Shown piece by piece: positions 1 to 11,221 of a stretch of DNA of 64,000 nt (positions within the stretch are counted from its first letter, which is position 1; each line of letters starts with the position of its first letter). This DNA is from Ruegeria arenilitoris (GTDB lineage: Bacteria; Pseudomonadota; Alphaproteobacteria; Rhodobacterales; Rhodobacteraceae), in the NCBI RefSeq assembly GCF_042675705.1, contig NZ_JBHTJJ010000001.1; one strand, given 5' to 3'. The position numbers were made by a program, and so were the translations under genes. A model generated the notes under the pieces. It was not told the DNA's origin and ran no database searches. It was given only the letters and a program-made list of their open reading frames with translations.

Positions 1-834
1 GTGCGGCTGCACCGGGTCCAGCGCGCGGATTACCTTGAGCTTTTCATCGCGCACGGCGTCCGAATCGAACTTGGCGGGCGGTTCCATCGCGATCAGGCAC
101 AACAGCTGCATCAGATGGTTTTGCACCATGTCGCGCATGGCCCCCGCGCGCTCGTAATACTCTTCGCGCCCGTCCACGCCGACTGTCTCGGCGACGGTGA
201 TCTGGATATGGTCGACATACTGGCTGTTCCACAGCGGCTCGAACAGCATGTTGCCGAACCGGACGGCCATCAGGTTCTGGACGGTTTCCTTGCCCAGATA
301 ATGATCGATCCGGTAGATTTGGTTTTCGCTGAAATACGAGGCCAGCGTGGCATTCAATGCCCGCGCGCTGTCCAGGTCGTGACCGAACGGCTTTTCGACG
401 ACGATCCTCGTCTGCTCGTTTGCCAGACCGTGCTGGCGGATTTTCTCCGCCAACGGGGCGAACAATCCGGGTCCGACCGAGAAATAGAAGGCGCGGATCC
501 GCAAATCCGTCAACTGACCTGAAAGGTTTTCCCACCCATCATCAGAGCTTGCATCCAGCCGCAGATACTGCAGCCGGTTCAGGAACCCATCAAGGTTGCC
601 GGGATCTGCCGCTTGACGAGGTGCGTGCTGGGCCAGCGACTCGGCGACGATCGCACGATAGCCCGCCTGATCATGTGCGGACCTTGCTGCGGCGATTATC
701 CGAACATCGTCATTCCACTGTCCCGCGCAATAACGGCGAAACAAGGCAGGCAAAATCTTGCGCTGCGCCAGATCCCCGGTGCCACCAAAAATGACCAGAT
801 CAAATGGGTCGACGGGTATAACGCGAGAAACCAT
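1..834 (-). CDS. zwf: Glucose-6-phosphate dehydrogenase, N-terminal 278 residues (3' end beyond window)
   Basis: This cytosolic enzyme oxidises glucose-6-phosphate to 6-phosphogluconolactone and makes NADPH, feeding the oxidative pentose phosphate and Entner-Doudoroff routes. The translation opens with an NADP-binding GGTGDLAQRK motif near residue 15. It carries the family active-site signature RIDHYLGKE near residue 175, and a VEKPFGHD motif before that. The start ATG at 834 is preceded by an AAGGA ribosome-binding site. The reading frame is open to the window edge, so about 200 C-terminal residues are missing from view. The genes pgl and edd that often follow it would lie outside the window. 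Confidence 0.95.
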   Translation of the reverse strand, partial: MVSRVIPVDPFDLVIFGGTGDLAQRKILPALFRRYCAGQWNDDVRIIAAARSAHDQAGYRAIVAESLAQHAPRQAADPGNLDGFLNRLQYLRLDASSDDGWENLSGQLTDLRIRAFYFSVGPGLFAPLAEKIRQHGLANEQTRIVVEKPFGHDLDSARALNATLASYFSENQIYRIDHYLGKETVQNLMAVRFGNMLFEPLWNSQYVDHIQITVAETVGVDGREEYYERAGAMRDMVQNHLMQLLCLIAMEPPAKFDSDAVRDEKLKVIRALDPVQPH

Positions 835-880
835 GAGCCGTCCTTAACGCGCCATCGCCGGCATGTCCAATGTTAGCGCA

Positions 881-911
881 ATCATATCCTGGACTTTCTC
901 TGGTTTTCCAA
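881..911 (-). promoter_or_regulatory. Possible zwf promoter
   Basis: On the minus strand a TATGAT hexamer (886 to 881) lies 19 bp downstream of TTGGAA (911 to 906), about 50 bases before the zwf start. The match is moderate and the spacing slightly long, so this is only a suggestion. Confidence 0.25.
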
Positions 912-946
912 TCTGTGCCAATCGTATGCGCTGCGCCGGACCGCCA

Positions 947-1128
947 CCGAAACGCACAAGAATATTCAACCGGTCAGCGCGTCCGCCGTCAACGGATTGC
1001 CAAGATCTGGTTGTGTTCAGAAATTATGAGAGTGAGTAACCTGCGCCGAAACGCAGGTCGGCATTCATTCGATGATCCATCGGCCGGATCAAAGCTCATT
1101 CGCCTTGAGCGTAACCTGGCCGAAACGC
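947..1128. repeat. Three copies of CCGAAACGC, two within a longer direct repeat, between zwf and usg
   Basis: The 9-mer CCGAAACGC occurs at 947-955, 1046-1054 and 1120-1128. The last two copies sit in an imperfect 18-19 base direct repeat beginning GTAACCTG (from 1037 and 1111). The middle copy is part of a perfect 7-bp hairpin (ACCTGCG/CGCAGGT, 1039-1058). The gap 835-1127 holds no supported gene. The repeats lie upstream of zwf, and the third reaches the usg stop codon. An operator role is possible but unproven. Confidence 0.4.
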
Positions 1129-1397
1129 TAGTTCAGCCGGTATTCTCCGACGACATTTCGCCATTCTCCCGGCGCAATCATCTTGCGGTGGGTAAAGCGC
1201 ACCGAATGCAGCGGCCCCTCGATTTCGCGCTGCCAGAACTCGATGAAATTGAACAGCTTGGGATGATCCGGCGCCAAGTCGTAATCCTGCCAGATGAACG
1301 TGTTCAAAACATGAATGTAATCCGGCATGCGATAGAAGATTTCAGCCGTTGTCAGGCCATACCCCTTCAGCATCAGTTCGGTTTCGTTTTTCTCCAT
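1128..1397 (-). CDS. usg: Usg family protein
   Basis: This 89-residue protein matches the alphaproteobacterial Usg family along its whole length. Conserved stretches include LMLKGYGLTTAEI near the start, WQDYDLAPD in the middle and EGPLHSVR towards the end. The family is often labelled a probable subunit of phosphoribosylanthranilate isomerase, but its biochemical role has not been settled, so no reaction is assigned here. The ATG at 1397 has a strong GGAGG site five bases upstream. It is divergent from gyrA and is separated from zwf by about 290 bases, so it is probably transcribed alone. Confidence 0.85.
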   Translation of the reverse strand: MEKNETELMLKGYGLTTAEIFYRMPDYIHVLNTFIWQDYDLAPDHPKLFNFIEFWQREIEGPLHSVRFTHRKMIAPGEWRNVVGEYRLN

Positions 1398-1430
1398 TCA
1401 GACCTCCAGATTTCCTCAAAGGTCCCTTCA

Positions 1431-1477
1431 GGGTAACATGATTCCTTTTCAATCCGTATTAAAACAATGTGTTACCC
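1431..1477. repeat. 8-bp inverted repeat in the usg-gyrA divergent promoter region
   Basis: GGGTAACA (1431-1438) is matched by its exact reverse complement TGTTACCC (1470-1477), with 31 A/T-rich bases between. The repeat lies 33-80 bases upstream of usg and 115-161 bases upstream of gyrA. The spacing would suit two operator half-sites flanking a promoter. No T-tract supports a terminator reading. Confidence 0.4.
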
Positions 1478-1591
1478 GAAAAACACCGCGGTTTCAGGCC
1501 ACTTCCGGGTTGCTTGCTTGCACCCTATGTGCCGGGTCTGATAAGATGCATCCACAAGATATAGACCCAGCACAATAAACGGGCAGTTTAC

Positions 1592-4324
<2,733 letters not shown>

Positions 4325-4366
4325 GGATGGCCGCCGCAGATCGGCGGCTCTCACCTCAACGACGAC

Positions 4367-4398
4367 GGAGCGGCTTTGCAACAGCAGCCGCTCCTTTT
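4367..4398 (+). terminator. Rho-independent terminator after gyrA
   Basis: A perfect 9-bp stem GGAGCGGCT/AGCCGCTCC (4367-4375 with 4386-4394) is followed by TTTT. It lies about 45 bases past the gyrA stop. Confidence 0.8.
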
Positions 4399-4462
4399 CG
4401 TTTCGGCGGATGTCGAAGCGTTCTTTCTGGGGTCAAGCCGGGTTTTGCGTTAGGCTCATCCA

Positions 4463-5188
4463 ATGAGACCCGAACCCAGACTGGACATCATCGGCGCCGC
4501 CCTCGCCGACCCGACCCGCGCACGCATCCTGTGCGAAATGATGGACGGTCGGGCGTTCACCAACAAGGAGTTGTCCTGCGCTGCCAACATAACGCCGCCA
4601 ACTGCGACGGCCCATCTCAAGCAGTTGGAGCAGGCCGGCCTGACCACATCGATGCGCAGCGGCAGGCATGTCTATCACCGGATCACGAACGAACAGGTCG
4701 CATCGGCTTTGGAAAAACTGTCGACGCTAACTCCCAGCGATCATGTCCGGCGGGCCGCGAAACCGGACTCGGGAGTCCTGTTGGCCCGTTGCTGCTATAA
4801 CCATCTTGCCGGGCGTCTCGGTGTCTGGATCACGGACAACCTGCTGGATACGGGTGTTCTGCAGCTGGCACATGGGGTACTGGCGCCGGGTCCGCGATAT
4901 CACGCGTTTCTGACTGATTTAGACCTGAACCCACCGCGGGTCAGCGCTCACCGGCCGGTCGCCAAATTCTGTCTGGACTGGACGGAACGCCGAAATCACA
5001 TCTCAGGTCCCTTGGGAATCGCGATTCTGGAAAAAGCTCTGAAAGACAAATGGTTGGCGCGCCAAAGGTCCAGTCGCGCCCTTACCATCACGCCGGACGG
5101 CAAGATCGCACTGACTCGCCATTTCGGCCTTTCGGACTCCGCGCTTGATTGCCTCGGGTCGTCAGTTCGGTCGATGGCGAAGCGATAA
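4463..5188 (+). CDS. ArsR-type winged-helix transcriptional regulator with C-terminal extension
   Basis: The first 90 or so residues are an ArsR-like winged helix: an IGAALADPTRARIL helix, a recognition region around TPPTATAHLKQLEQAGL, and a wing ending in GRHVYHRI. The protein is 241 residues, about twice the length of a minimal ArsR repressor. The extra part contains RCCYNHLAGRLG near residue 108, whose paired cysteines could bind a metal or sense redox, but the classical ArsR metal motif (ELCVCDL) is absent. The target is unknown. It lies 56 bases upstream of the Nif3/CutA-like gene on the same strand, so the two may be co-expressed. The inducer cannot be told from sequence. Confidence 0.8.
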   Translation: MRPEPRLDIIGAALADPTRARILCEMMDGRAFTNKELSCAANITPPTATAHLKQLEQAGLTTSMRSGRHVYHRITNEQVASALEKLSTLTPSDHVRRAAKPDSGVLLARCCYNHLAGRLGVWITDNLLDTGVLQLAHGVLAPGPRYHAFLTDLDLNPPRVSAHRPVAKFCLDWTERRNHISGPLGIAILEKALKDKWLARQRSSRALTITPDGKIALTRHFGLSDSALDCLGSSVRSMAKR

Positions 5189-5244
5189 GTCACACTTGAG
5201 GTGCAAACCCGGTCATTCTGAAGTTGCTTGGTTAGGAGACTGGA

Positions 5245-5691
5245 ATGACCCAAAAACCACAGGACACCGAACGATATCTGACAGACGAAGGTTGGCGCCT
5301 GATCGTTCAGGTTCCCGAGGACCGTGCGCAGGCGGTGGTTGATGCTGTTCTGGCGGAAGCCAACTTTGTTTATGGCGATTATGATCGCGTCACCTTCCGG
5401 TCGACGCCCGGAACTCAGAGCTTTCGGTCACTCGGGACCGGACGCAATGCCGTCACCTGCGACACGGTGGATGTTCCCTGCGTCGAAGTCTCGTTCTTTT
5501 TGGATGTGCCGGACGGCGTACGTTCGAAGGTGCTGCGCGCAATCTACGCGGCCCATCCCTATGAAGAACCAGTGATCTTTCTGCACCCGTGTTTTCGAAC
5601 GCTGCACATCCGCGGGCAGGAAGAAGACAACCCGAACCGGTTCTGGAACCGGCCTCTGGAAGACTGGGTGCCTGATGCACACCGCGGCTAG
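5245..5691 (+). CDS. Nif3/CutA-like (PII-fold) small protein
   Basis: This 148-residue protein resembles the small ferredoxin-like domain inserted in some Nif3/YqfO proteins and related to CutA and PII folds. The clearest feature is AAHPYEEPV near residue 108, the hallmark of that family, and the N-terminal half reads as a beta-alpha-beta unit (WRLIVQVPEDRAQAVVDAVL). The catalytic metal-binding Nif3 halves are missing. An AGGAG site sits just before the ATG. The function is unknown; a ligand-sensing role is inferred from the fold only. The ArsR-like gene upstream may control it. Confidence 0.65.
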   Translation: MTQKPQDTERYLTDEGWRLIVQVPEDRAQAVVDAVLAEANFVYGDYDRVTFRSTPGTQSFRSLGTGRNAVTCDTVDVPCVEVSFFLDVPDGVRSKVLRAIYAAHPYEEPVIFLHPCFRTLHIRGQEEDNPNRFWNRPLEDWVPDAHRG

Positions 5692-5729
5692 ATGACCCTT
5701 ATCATACCCATAGCGGTCATCTTTCCAGG

Positions 5730-7199
5730 TCAAAGGCCGTAGAGCGTGCCGAATTTGTCTTCGAGATAAGCCAACAACGGCTCGGGTCCGGGCTCCATGC
5801 CGCTAACGCGGCGGATGACGTCGCGTGGGGCATACAGACCGCCATGCTGCTGAACATGCTCGCGCAGCCATCCGGTTGCCGCGGAGGTATCGCCTTGCGC
5901 CAATTGGTCGTCCAAGCTTGGAACTGCCGCCCGCAGAGCCTGATACAGACAGCCTGCGTACACATTGCCCAGCGAATAAGTCGGGAAGTAGCCAAACAGG
6001 CCAACCGACCAGTGCACGTCTTGTAGACACCCGTTCGAAGGCTTGTCGACCGCATAGCCGAAATCGGCATGGAAGCGATCGTTCCACGCGGCCTCGAGGT
6101 CCTGCACCTGCAGATCACCAGACATCAATGCGCGTTCCAGATCGAACCGCAGCATGACGTGCAGATTGTACTGAACCTCGTCCGCTTCGGTGCGGATGTA
6201 TCCGTTGTGCACCCGGTTGACGGCGGCATAGAAGGCATCTTCATCTGCTATACCGAAATCACCGAAGGTGTCCGTCATCTGCCGGAACAGCCAGCCCGTG
6301 AAGGCGCGCGAGCGGCCCAGCTGATTTTCGTAGATGCGGCTCTGACTTTCGTGGACGCCCATCGAAACGCCCTCACCCAGCGGAGTCAGAGCGTAAGCCG
6401 GATCGATGCCCTGCTCATAGCAGGCGTGCCCGACCTCATGGATGGTCGAATAGAAACAGTTGAACGGGTCGGTTTCGCTGGTGCGGGTAGTGATCCGCAC
6501 GTCATCGCCGCTGCCCGAACTGAACGGGTGCACGGCCTTGTCCACTCGACCGCGATTCAGGTCGTAGCCAAAGGTCACGGCCAGCTTTTGCGTCAGCTTC
6601 ATCTGCGCCGCTTCGTCGAACGTGCCAGTCACCCCCGCCGGGGACGGTCGGTCCAACACAGCCGCGCGCAGCGCAACCAGGCGTGGGCGCATGGCGTCGA
6701 AGATCGCACCGATCTGGGCAGCGGTCGTATAGGGCTCGTAATCCTCGACCAGCGCGTCATAGACATCGCCGCCTTGCGCCAGAGCCGCCCCTTCCTCACG
6801 CCGCAGAGCCACGACTTCCTCCAGAACCGGAAGAAACGCGGCAACATCCTCGTCGGCGCGGGCCCGCGCCCATTTCCCCTGCGCGGCCGAGGTCACGCGG
6901 GCGATGGCTGTGGCCAGATCAGCGGGCACCTTGACCGTGCGCTCGTATGTGCGACGGATTTCGCGCAACTGCGCCTGACCAACCTCGGTGTCGGCATGGG
7001 CATTCTCCAGCCACTCGGCCACGCGCGGATCCGAACGGCGCGCATGCAGGACGGCTTCGATCGCGGCCATCTCCTCGGCGCGCTGGTTGGCGGCCCCGCG
7101 CGGCATGACAGTCTCCTGGTCCCAGCCCAGGCGCCCGGCAATCTGTGCCAGTGCCGAGGTTTCGCGCTGAAAGGCCATCAAGTCATCGAATGCAGTCAT
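5730..7199 (-). CDS. Carboxypeptidase Taq, peptidase family M32
   Basis: This 489-residue cytoplasmic metallocarboxypeptidase removes C-terminal residues from peptides. The zinc site HEVGH is at residues 254-258, and the family motif HPFSSGSGDDVRITTR begins near residue 224. Length and overall pattern match M32 (thermostable carboxypeptidase 1). The start lies five bases after the ctaA stop, so the two genes are probably co-transcribed, although their functions are not obviously related. No signal peptide is visible. Confidence 0.93.
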   Translation of the reverse strand: MTAFDDLMAFQRETSALAQIAGRLGWDQETVMPRGAANQRAEEMAAIEAVLHARRSDPRVAEWLENAHADTEVGQAQLREIRRTYERTVKVPADLATAIARVTSAAQGKWARARADEDVAAFLPVLEEVVALRREEGAALAQGGDVYDALVEDYEPYTTAAQIGAIFDAMRPRLVALRAAVLDRPSPAGVTGTFDEAAQMKLTQKLAVTFGYDLNRGRVDKAVHPFSSGSGDDVRITTRTSETDPFNCFYSTIHEVGHACYEQGIDPAYALTPLGEGVSMGVHESQSRIYENQLGRSRAFTGWLFRQMTDTFGDFGIADEDAFYAAVNRVHNGYIRTEADEVQYNLHVMLRFDLERALMSGDLQVQDLEAAWNDRFHADFGYAVDKPSNGCLQDVHWSVGLFGYFPTYSLGNVYAGCLYQALRAAVPSLDDQLAQGDTSAATGWLREHVQQHGGLYAPRDVIRRVSGMEPGPEPLLAYLEDKFGTLYGL

Positions 7200-7203
7200 T
7201 GGG

Positions 7204-8349
7204 TCAAGCTCCGCGCAGCGAGGTTGCGATGGGATAAGCGGTCAGGAACCGGGCGCGCAGGATCAGCGTCCAGACGACCACGGCCATGAACTGGTGGAAG
7301 ATGGCGATCTGCCAGGGCGCGCCATAGACCACGGTGAGGATGCCCACGACCACCTGCAGCGACAGCGCCGCGAACATGGCGTTGAAAGCGAACCGGGTCT
7401 GCGGGTGGGCGCTGCTGCTGCCGCGCCGCCAGACGACGATGCCGAAGGCGAACAGTATATAGCCCACGCAGCGGTGGATGAACTGCACCAACCCCGGGCT
7501 TTCAAAGAAGTTGCGCCACATCGGTTCAAGCGCGGTGGCGTCCGGCGGTAGCACCTGCCCGCCGATCAGCGGCCAGTCGGTATAGGACCGACCGGCGTCG
7601 ATGCCCGCCACCAATGCGCCGATCAGAATCTGCAGAAAGGCAAAGTGCAGCAGCCCGGTCGACAGCGAGAACAGCCGCGCCTCTTTCGCGCGGCGGGCTT
7701 GCATCAGGTCGCGTTCCTCGCGCCCCAGCATGAAGATGTACCAGGCCAGAAAGCCGAGGATCACGAACGCGAGGCCAAGATGGGTGGCCAGACGATAACT
7801 GGCAACCGCGGTCATCCCCTCGCCCTGCGTCACCCCCGAGGCCACCATCCACCAACCGACGGCGCCCTGAACGCCGCCCAGCAGTCCGGGGATCACAAGG
7901 CGCCCGGTCCAGCCTGCGGGGATCTTGCGCAGCACCAGAAAGCCAAAGAAGCCAAGCGCCCAGACAAGACCGATCACCCGGCCCAGCTGCCGGTGGCCCC
8001 ATTCCCACCAGTAGATGGTCTTGAAGTCATCCAGCTCCATCCACTGGTTCATGATCCGCCACTGGTCGATCTGTTTGTACTTGTCGAACTCGGCCTGCCA
8101 GTCCGCCTCCGACATCGGCGGGATCGCCCCGGTGACCGGGCGCCATTCGGTGATCGACAGGCCGCTGTCGGTCAGGCGGGTCAGCCCGCCCACCGCGATC
8201 ATCACGACGACAAGCGCGAACAGGATCATCAGCCAGATACGGATGGCCTTGCGTGCGCCGCCCCGGCCGCGGTCGATCATGCCGGGCTGGACCGTTTCCT
8301 GCTTTTGTTCACCCGAGACTTCTTCGAAGATGCTGCGCTTGCCGCTCAT
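7204..8349 (-). CDS. ctaA: Heme A synthase (COX15/CtaA family)
   Basis: This inner-membrane enzyme oxidises the C8 methyl group of heme O to the formyl group of heme A for cytochrome c oxidase. The protein has about eight hydrophobic helices. The first helix is followed by GGLTRLTDSGLSITEWRPVTG, a COX15 hallmark. Conserved heme-ligand histidines occur in WEWGHRQLGR, ATHLGL, FIHRCVGY and IFHQF. I chose ATG 8349 (MSGKRS), which has GAGGA spaced four bases upstream, over an ATG ten codons earlier that lacks a good site. Type 2 COX15 proteins of alphaproteobacteria have this length (about 380). Confidence 0.95.
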   Translation of the reverse strand: MSGKRSIFEEVSGEQKQETVQPGMIDRGRGGARKAIRIWLMILFALVVVMIAVGGLTRLTDSGLSITEWRPVTGAIPPMSEADWQAEFDKYKQIDQWRIMNQWMELDDFKTIYWWEWGHRQLGRVIGLVWALGFFGFLVLRKIPAGWTGRLVIPGLLGGVQGAVGWWMVASGVTQGEGMTAVASYRLATHLGLAFVILGFLAWYIFMLGREERDLMQARRAKEARLFSLSTGLLHFAFLQILIGALVAGIDAGRSYTDWPLIGGQVLPPDATALEPMWRNFFESPGLVQFIHRCVGYILFAFGIVVWRRGSSSAHPQTRFAFNAMFAALSLQVVVGILTVVYGAPWQIAIFHQFMAVVVWTLILRARFLTAYPIATSLRGA

Positions 8350-8409
8350 GCCGTCCTCATGTCCTTGATTTTCCCGCAAGCTAGGGCCAGTGCCCGGGAA
8401 GGTCCAGCC

Positions 8410-9153
8410 TCAGCCCTTGTCCTTCCAGCGGACCATCTGACGCATGATCCCGTGCAGCATCTGCACATCGGCCCGCGTCATGCGCATACGCGACCACAGG
8501 TTGCGCAGGTTCACCTTCATCCCTTCGGCCTTTTCCGGCGGGTAGAAGAACCCGGCCTCGTCCAGCCGCTGCTCGTAATGCTCGACCAGTTTCTCGACCT
8601 CGATGCCCGTGGCCCAGTCGCCTTTGCCCAGATCGGTGGCCTCGTGCACCACGTCGCCGGTCTGGCGCATCCACTCATAGGCGGTCAGCAACACGCACTG
8701 CCCTAGGTTCAGCGAGGCATATTCGGGGTTCACCGGCACCGAGATGATCGCATTGGCCTTGGCGATGTCTTCATTCTCCAACCCGGCCCGCTCCGGCCCG
8801 AACAGCACGGCCACCTTTTCGCCCGCCGCCACCTTTTGGGCTGCGATCTGCATGGCGCGCTCGGGGCTGTAGACGGGTTTGGTCAGGCCACGCTGACGGG
8901 CGGTGGTGGCAAAAACGTATGTGCGGTCGCCCAACGCGCCGGCCAGATCGTCGAACAGCTGCGCCTCGTCCAGCAGACGCCCGGCGCCGCTCGACATGGC
9001 CACGGCCTTGGGATTGGGCCAGCCGTCGCGCGGGGCGACGATGCGCATCCGGTCCAGACCGAAATTCCACATCGCCCGCGCCGCGGCGCCGATGTTTTCG
9101 CCCATCTGTGGGCGGACAAGCACGAATGATGGCTGAGGTCTGTCGCTGGGCAT
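8410..9153 (-). CDS. trmJ: TrmJ-type SpoU family tRNA/rRNA methyltransferase
   Basis: This protein belongs to the SPOUT (trefoil-knot) methyltransferases, which use S-adenosylmethionine to methylate ribose 2'-OH groups. Motif 1 is seen as RPQMGENIGAAARAM near residue 12, motif 2 as VAVLFGPERAGLEN near the middle, and motif 3 as NPEYASLNLGQCV. The roughly 247-residue length and C-terminal helical tail fit TrmJ, which modifies position 32 of tRNAs, but the exact substrate is inferred. ATG 9153 is chosen because GGAG lies six bases upstream; an in-frame start 15 codons earlier is less convincing. It lies upstream of ctaA on the same strand. Confidence 0.85.
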   Translation of the reverse strand: MPSDRPQPSFVLVRPQMGENIGAAARAMWNFGLDRMRIVAPRDGWPNPKAVAMSSGAGRLLDEAQLFDDLAGALGDRTYVFATTARQRGLTKPVYSPERAMQIAAQKVAAGEKVAVLFGPERAGLENEDIAKANAIISVPVNPEYASLNLGQCVLLTAYEWMRQTGDVVHEATDLGKGDWATGIEVEKLVEHYEQRLDEAGFFYPPEKAEGMKVNLRNLWSRMRMTRADVQMLHGIMRQMVRWKDKG

Positions 9154-9315
9154 CCTGATCTCCGAAACTTGCGCCTGCCATACTGCCGCCGCTGGCACAG
9201 GGCAAGCCCGGCCGCCCTGCCCGATTGCAAATCACGCGGTCTGCGGGCAATAAAGTTTGCTTCCCCGCCGCAATCGGCTAAACCGCGCCAAAGACCAACC
9301 GCGAAGGATCCACCA

Positions 9316-9945
9316 ATGGACACCCCCGAGCAGCCTCAGATCTATCTGATCACCCCGCCGACCATCGACCCGGCCACCTTCCCCGACCGGCTGGCCCGCG
9401 TTCTGGACGGGACCGAGATCGCCTGCATCCGGCTGGCGCTGGCCGGCAGTGACGAGGACGCCATCGCCCGCGCGGCCGACGCCTGCCGCGAGGTGGCCCA
9501 TGCGCGCGACGTGGCGCTGGTGATCTCGAACCATGTCCTGCTGGCGCAACGGCTGGGGCTGGACGGGGTGCATCTGGACGATGCGGCCCGCTCGGTCCGG
9601 GCCGCGCGCAAGGAGCTGGGGGCGGATGCCATCGTCGGCAGCTTCTGCGGAACCTCGCGCCATGACGGGATGACCGCGGGCGAAGCCGGGGCCGACTATG
9701 TGGCCTTCGGACCCGTGGGAGATGTGTCCTTGGGCAAAGGGACCCGCGCCGAGCGTGATCTGTTCCAATGGTGGTCCGAGATGATCGAGGTTCCGGTTGT
9801 CGCCGAAGGCGGCCTGACACCCGAACTGGTTGCCGAACTGGCTGAATGTACCGACTTCTTCGGTATCGGAGACGAGATCTGGACGGCAGAGAACCCGCTA
9901 AGCGCGCTGAACACGCTGATCGCGCCGATGAAAACCGGCGGTTAG
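9316..9945 (+). CDS. Thiamine-phosphate-synthase-like protein (ThiE/TenI fold)
   Basis: This 209-residue TIM-barrel protein is recognisable from GLDGVHLDD near residue 80 and AGADYVAFGPV near residue 125, which align with ThiE/TenI. Family knowledge says ThiE joins HMP pyrophosphate to thiazole phosphate using an Asn-Asp pair and an Arg in QLR, and a Ser/Thr-rich phosphate loop. Here the corresponding stretches read ISNHVLLA, CIRLAL and GDVSLGKGTRA, so several of those residues are altered. It may be a thiazole tautomerase-like or non-catalytic relative. A GAAGGA site precedes the ATG. Its last four bases overlap the convergent membrane-protein gene. Confidence 0.7.
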   Translation: MDTPEQPQIYLITPPTIDPATFPDRLARVLDGTEIACIRLALAGSDEDAIARAADACREVAHARDVALVISNHVLLAQRLGLDGVHLDDAARSVRAARKELGADAIVGSFCGTSRHDGMTAGEAGADYVAFGPVGDVSLGKGTRAERDLFQWWSEMIEVPVVAEGGLTPELVAELAECTDFFGIGDEIWTAENPLSALNTLIAPMKTGG

Positions 9946-11078
9946 GACATAACCGCCCAGTATAGCCCCAAGCCCGCCAACAACAGCGAGGCGACTGTGG
10001 AAATACGGCCGCGCAGCCTGGGCGAATCCGGCAAGAGCACGGTCAGGGTGGCCAGGATCAGGATCGCGACACCGCTCAGCGCCAACAGGATGCCAGCGGC
10101 AAAACCCAGCACCGCCGGCGCGACATGGTGCGGCGGAACACCCAGGCGCGACGATGTTTCTGACAGGGTCAGGCCAAGGACCGCACCGGTCGCCAAAAGG
10201 AACAGCACTCGCCAGAGCCCCAACCGGTCGGTGACGAGGTTCCCAAGCGCCAACAAGGCGATGGCCGCCGGCACGACCGGCCACGGCAGGAACGGCCTCG
10301 CACTCAACACGTCGAACGTCCCAAGCGGCAGCGTCACCAGAACGGCCAGCCCCAGCGCGGCAAGCTGAACAAGCACTGGGCGCAACTTCAGTGACAAGAA
10401 AACCAGCACCGAAGCCAGCGCAAGAAGCTGTGCCCCCGCGCCCGCGACATGCAGCAGCCCGGCCCGGAAAAAAGCCTCGGCCGCTTGCTGGGCCCCCAAC
10501 CCGGCTCCGCCTGCCAAAGGAATGCGAGGACTGACCTCGCCGCCGCTCAGAAACCCGGTATAGGGCGCTTCGACCCCTTGCTGGCGCAGAACCACGGGGC
10601 CGATCCCTTCGGGCCAGGTCAGGCGCAGGCTGCTTGCATCAGGCGGCAGAGGACCGGCCAACAGCACTCGGGAAATCCGCGGCACGTCAGGATTGCCGAC
10701 CACCGGAATACTTGCGCCTTCATAGGACAACGCAACCGGCCCATTCACGTCGATCTGCAGGGATTTCTTCCAATTCGTCACAAAATCGTGGACGTGTTCC
10801 TCAAGCTCGGAAGAGACCAGACGGCGCAACTGCGCGTATTGCGCGCTCCCGCCGTCGCCACCCTTCGCGACCTCTTGCGGATCGACCCCGGCCAGAACGG
10901 CCTCGGCGTTCATGGCGATTTCGACCAGAAGCCGACCGTCCCGGACCTGAAAGTCAACGATTGTCCGTCCGCTCTGTTGCGCCCATGCTGGCATTGCCAA
11001 AAAAATACATGCCAGCAATGGCGCAATGATCCAGGCGCGAAACCGCAGGAAGGTCAGCAAACGGATATTGAGACCCAT
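9942..11078 (-). CDS. HupE/UreJ-like exported membrane protein lacking the family histidines
   Basis: The 378-residue protein has a signal peptide (to AWA-Q, near residue 33), a soluble domain of about 170 residues, and then six or seven hydrophobic helices. The first membrane region (GLLHVAGAG...VLVFLSLKLRPVL) aligns with the HupE/UreJ_2 family, which has been linked to nickel or cobalt handling. The family's LDH and AHTITL histidine positions read AQLL and AVLVTL here, so metal transport is doubtful. It stands alone, convergent with the ThiE-like gene. There is no urease or hydrogenase gene nearby. Confidence 0.6.
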   Translation of the reverse strand: MGLNIRLLTFLRFRAWIIAPLLACIFLAMPAWAQQSGRTIVDFQVRDGRLLVEIAMNAEAVLAGVDPQEVAKGGDGGSAQYAQLRRLVSSELEEHVHDFVTNWKKSLQIDVNGPVALSYEGASIPVVGNPDVPRISRVLLAGPLPPDASSLRLTWPEGIGPVVLRQQGVEAPYTGFLSGGEVSPRIPLAGGAGLGAQQAAEAFFRAGLLHVAGAGAQLLALASVLVFLSLKLRPVLVQLAALGLAVLVTLPLGTFDVLSARPFLPWPVVPAAIALLALGNLVTDRLGLWRVLFLLATGAVLGLTLSETSSRLGVPPHHVAPAVLGFAAGILLALSGVAILILATLTVLLPDSPRLRGRISTVASLLLAGLGLYWAVMS

Positions 11079-11221
11079 CCGAAAATATCCAAATCAACCG
11101 AAAAACACTGGGTCCGAGTGTTTCGACCTTCCAAACAATTGGCAAGCCAAATCGCCGACGTGGACCCAGCCCGCGCAGCTTCCGGCTTGCGCGCGCCCTG
11201 CACCTGCGGCATGACGAGGAA

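Noticed and set aside
1039..1058. Perfect hairpin ACCTGCG/CGCAGGT as a terminator for usg
   Set aside because: No T-run follows on either strand; it is recorded with the repeats instead.
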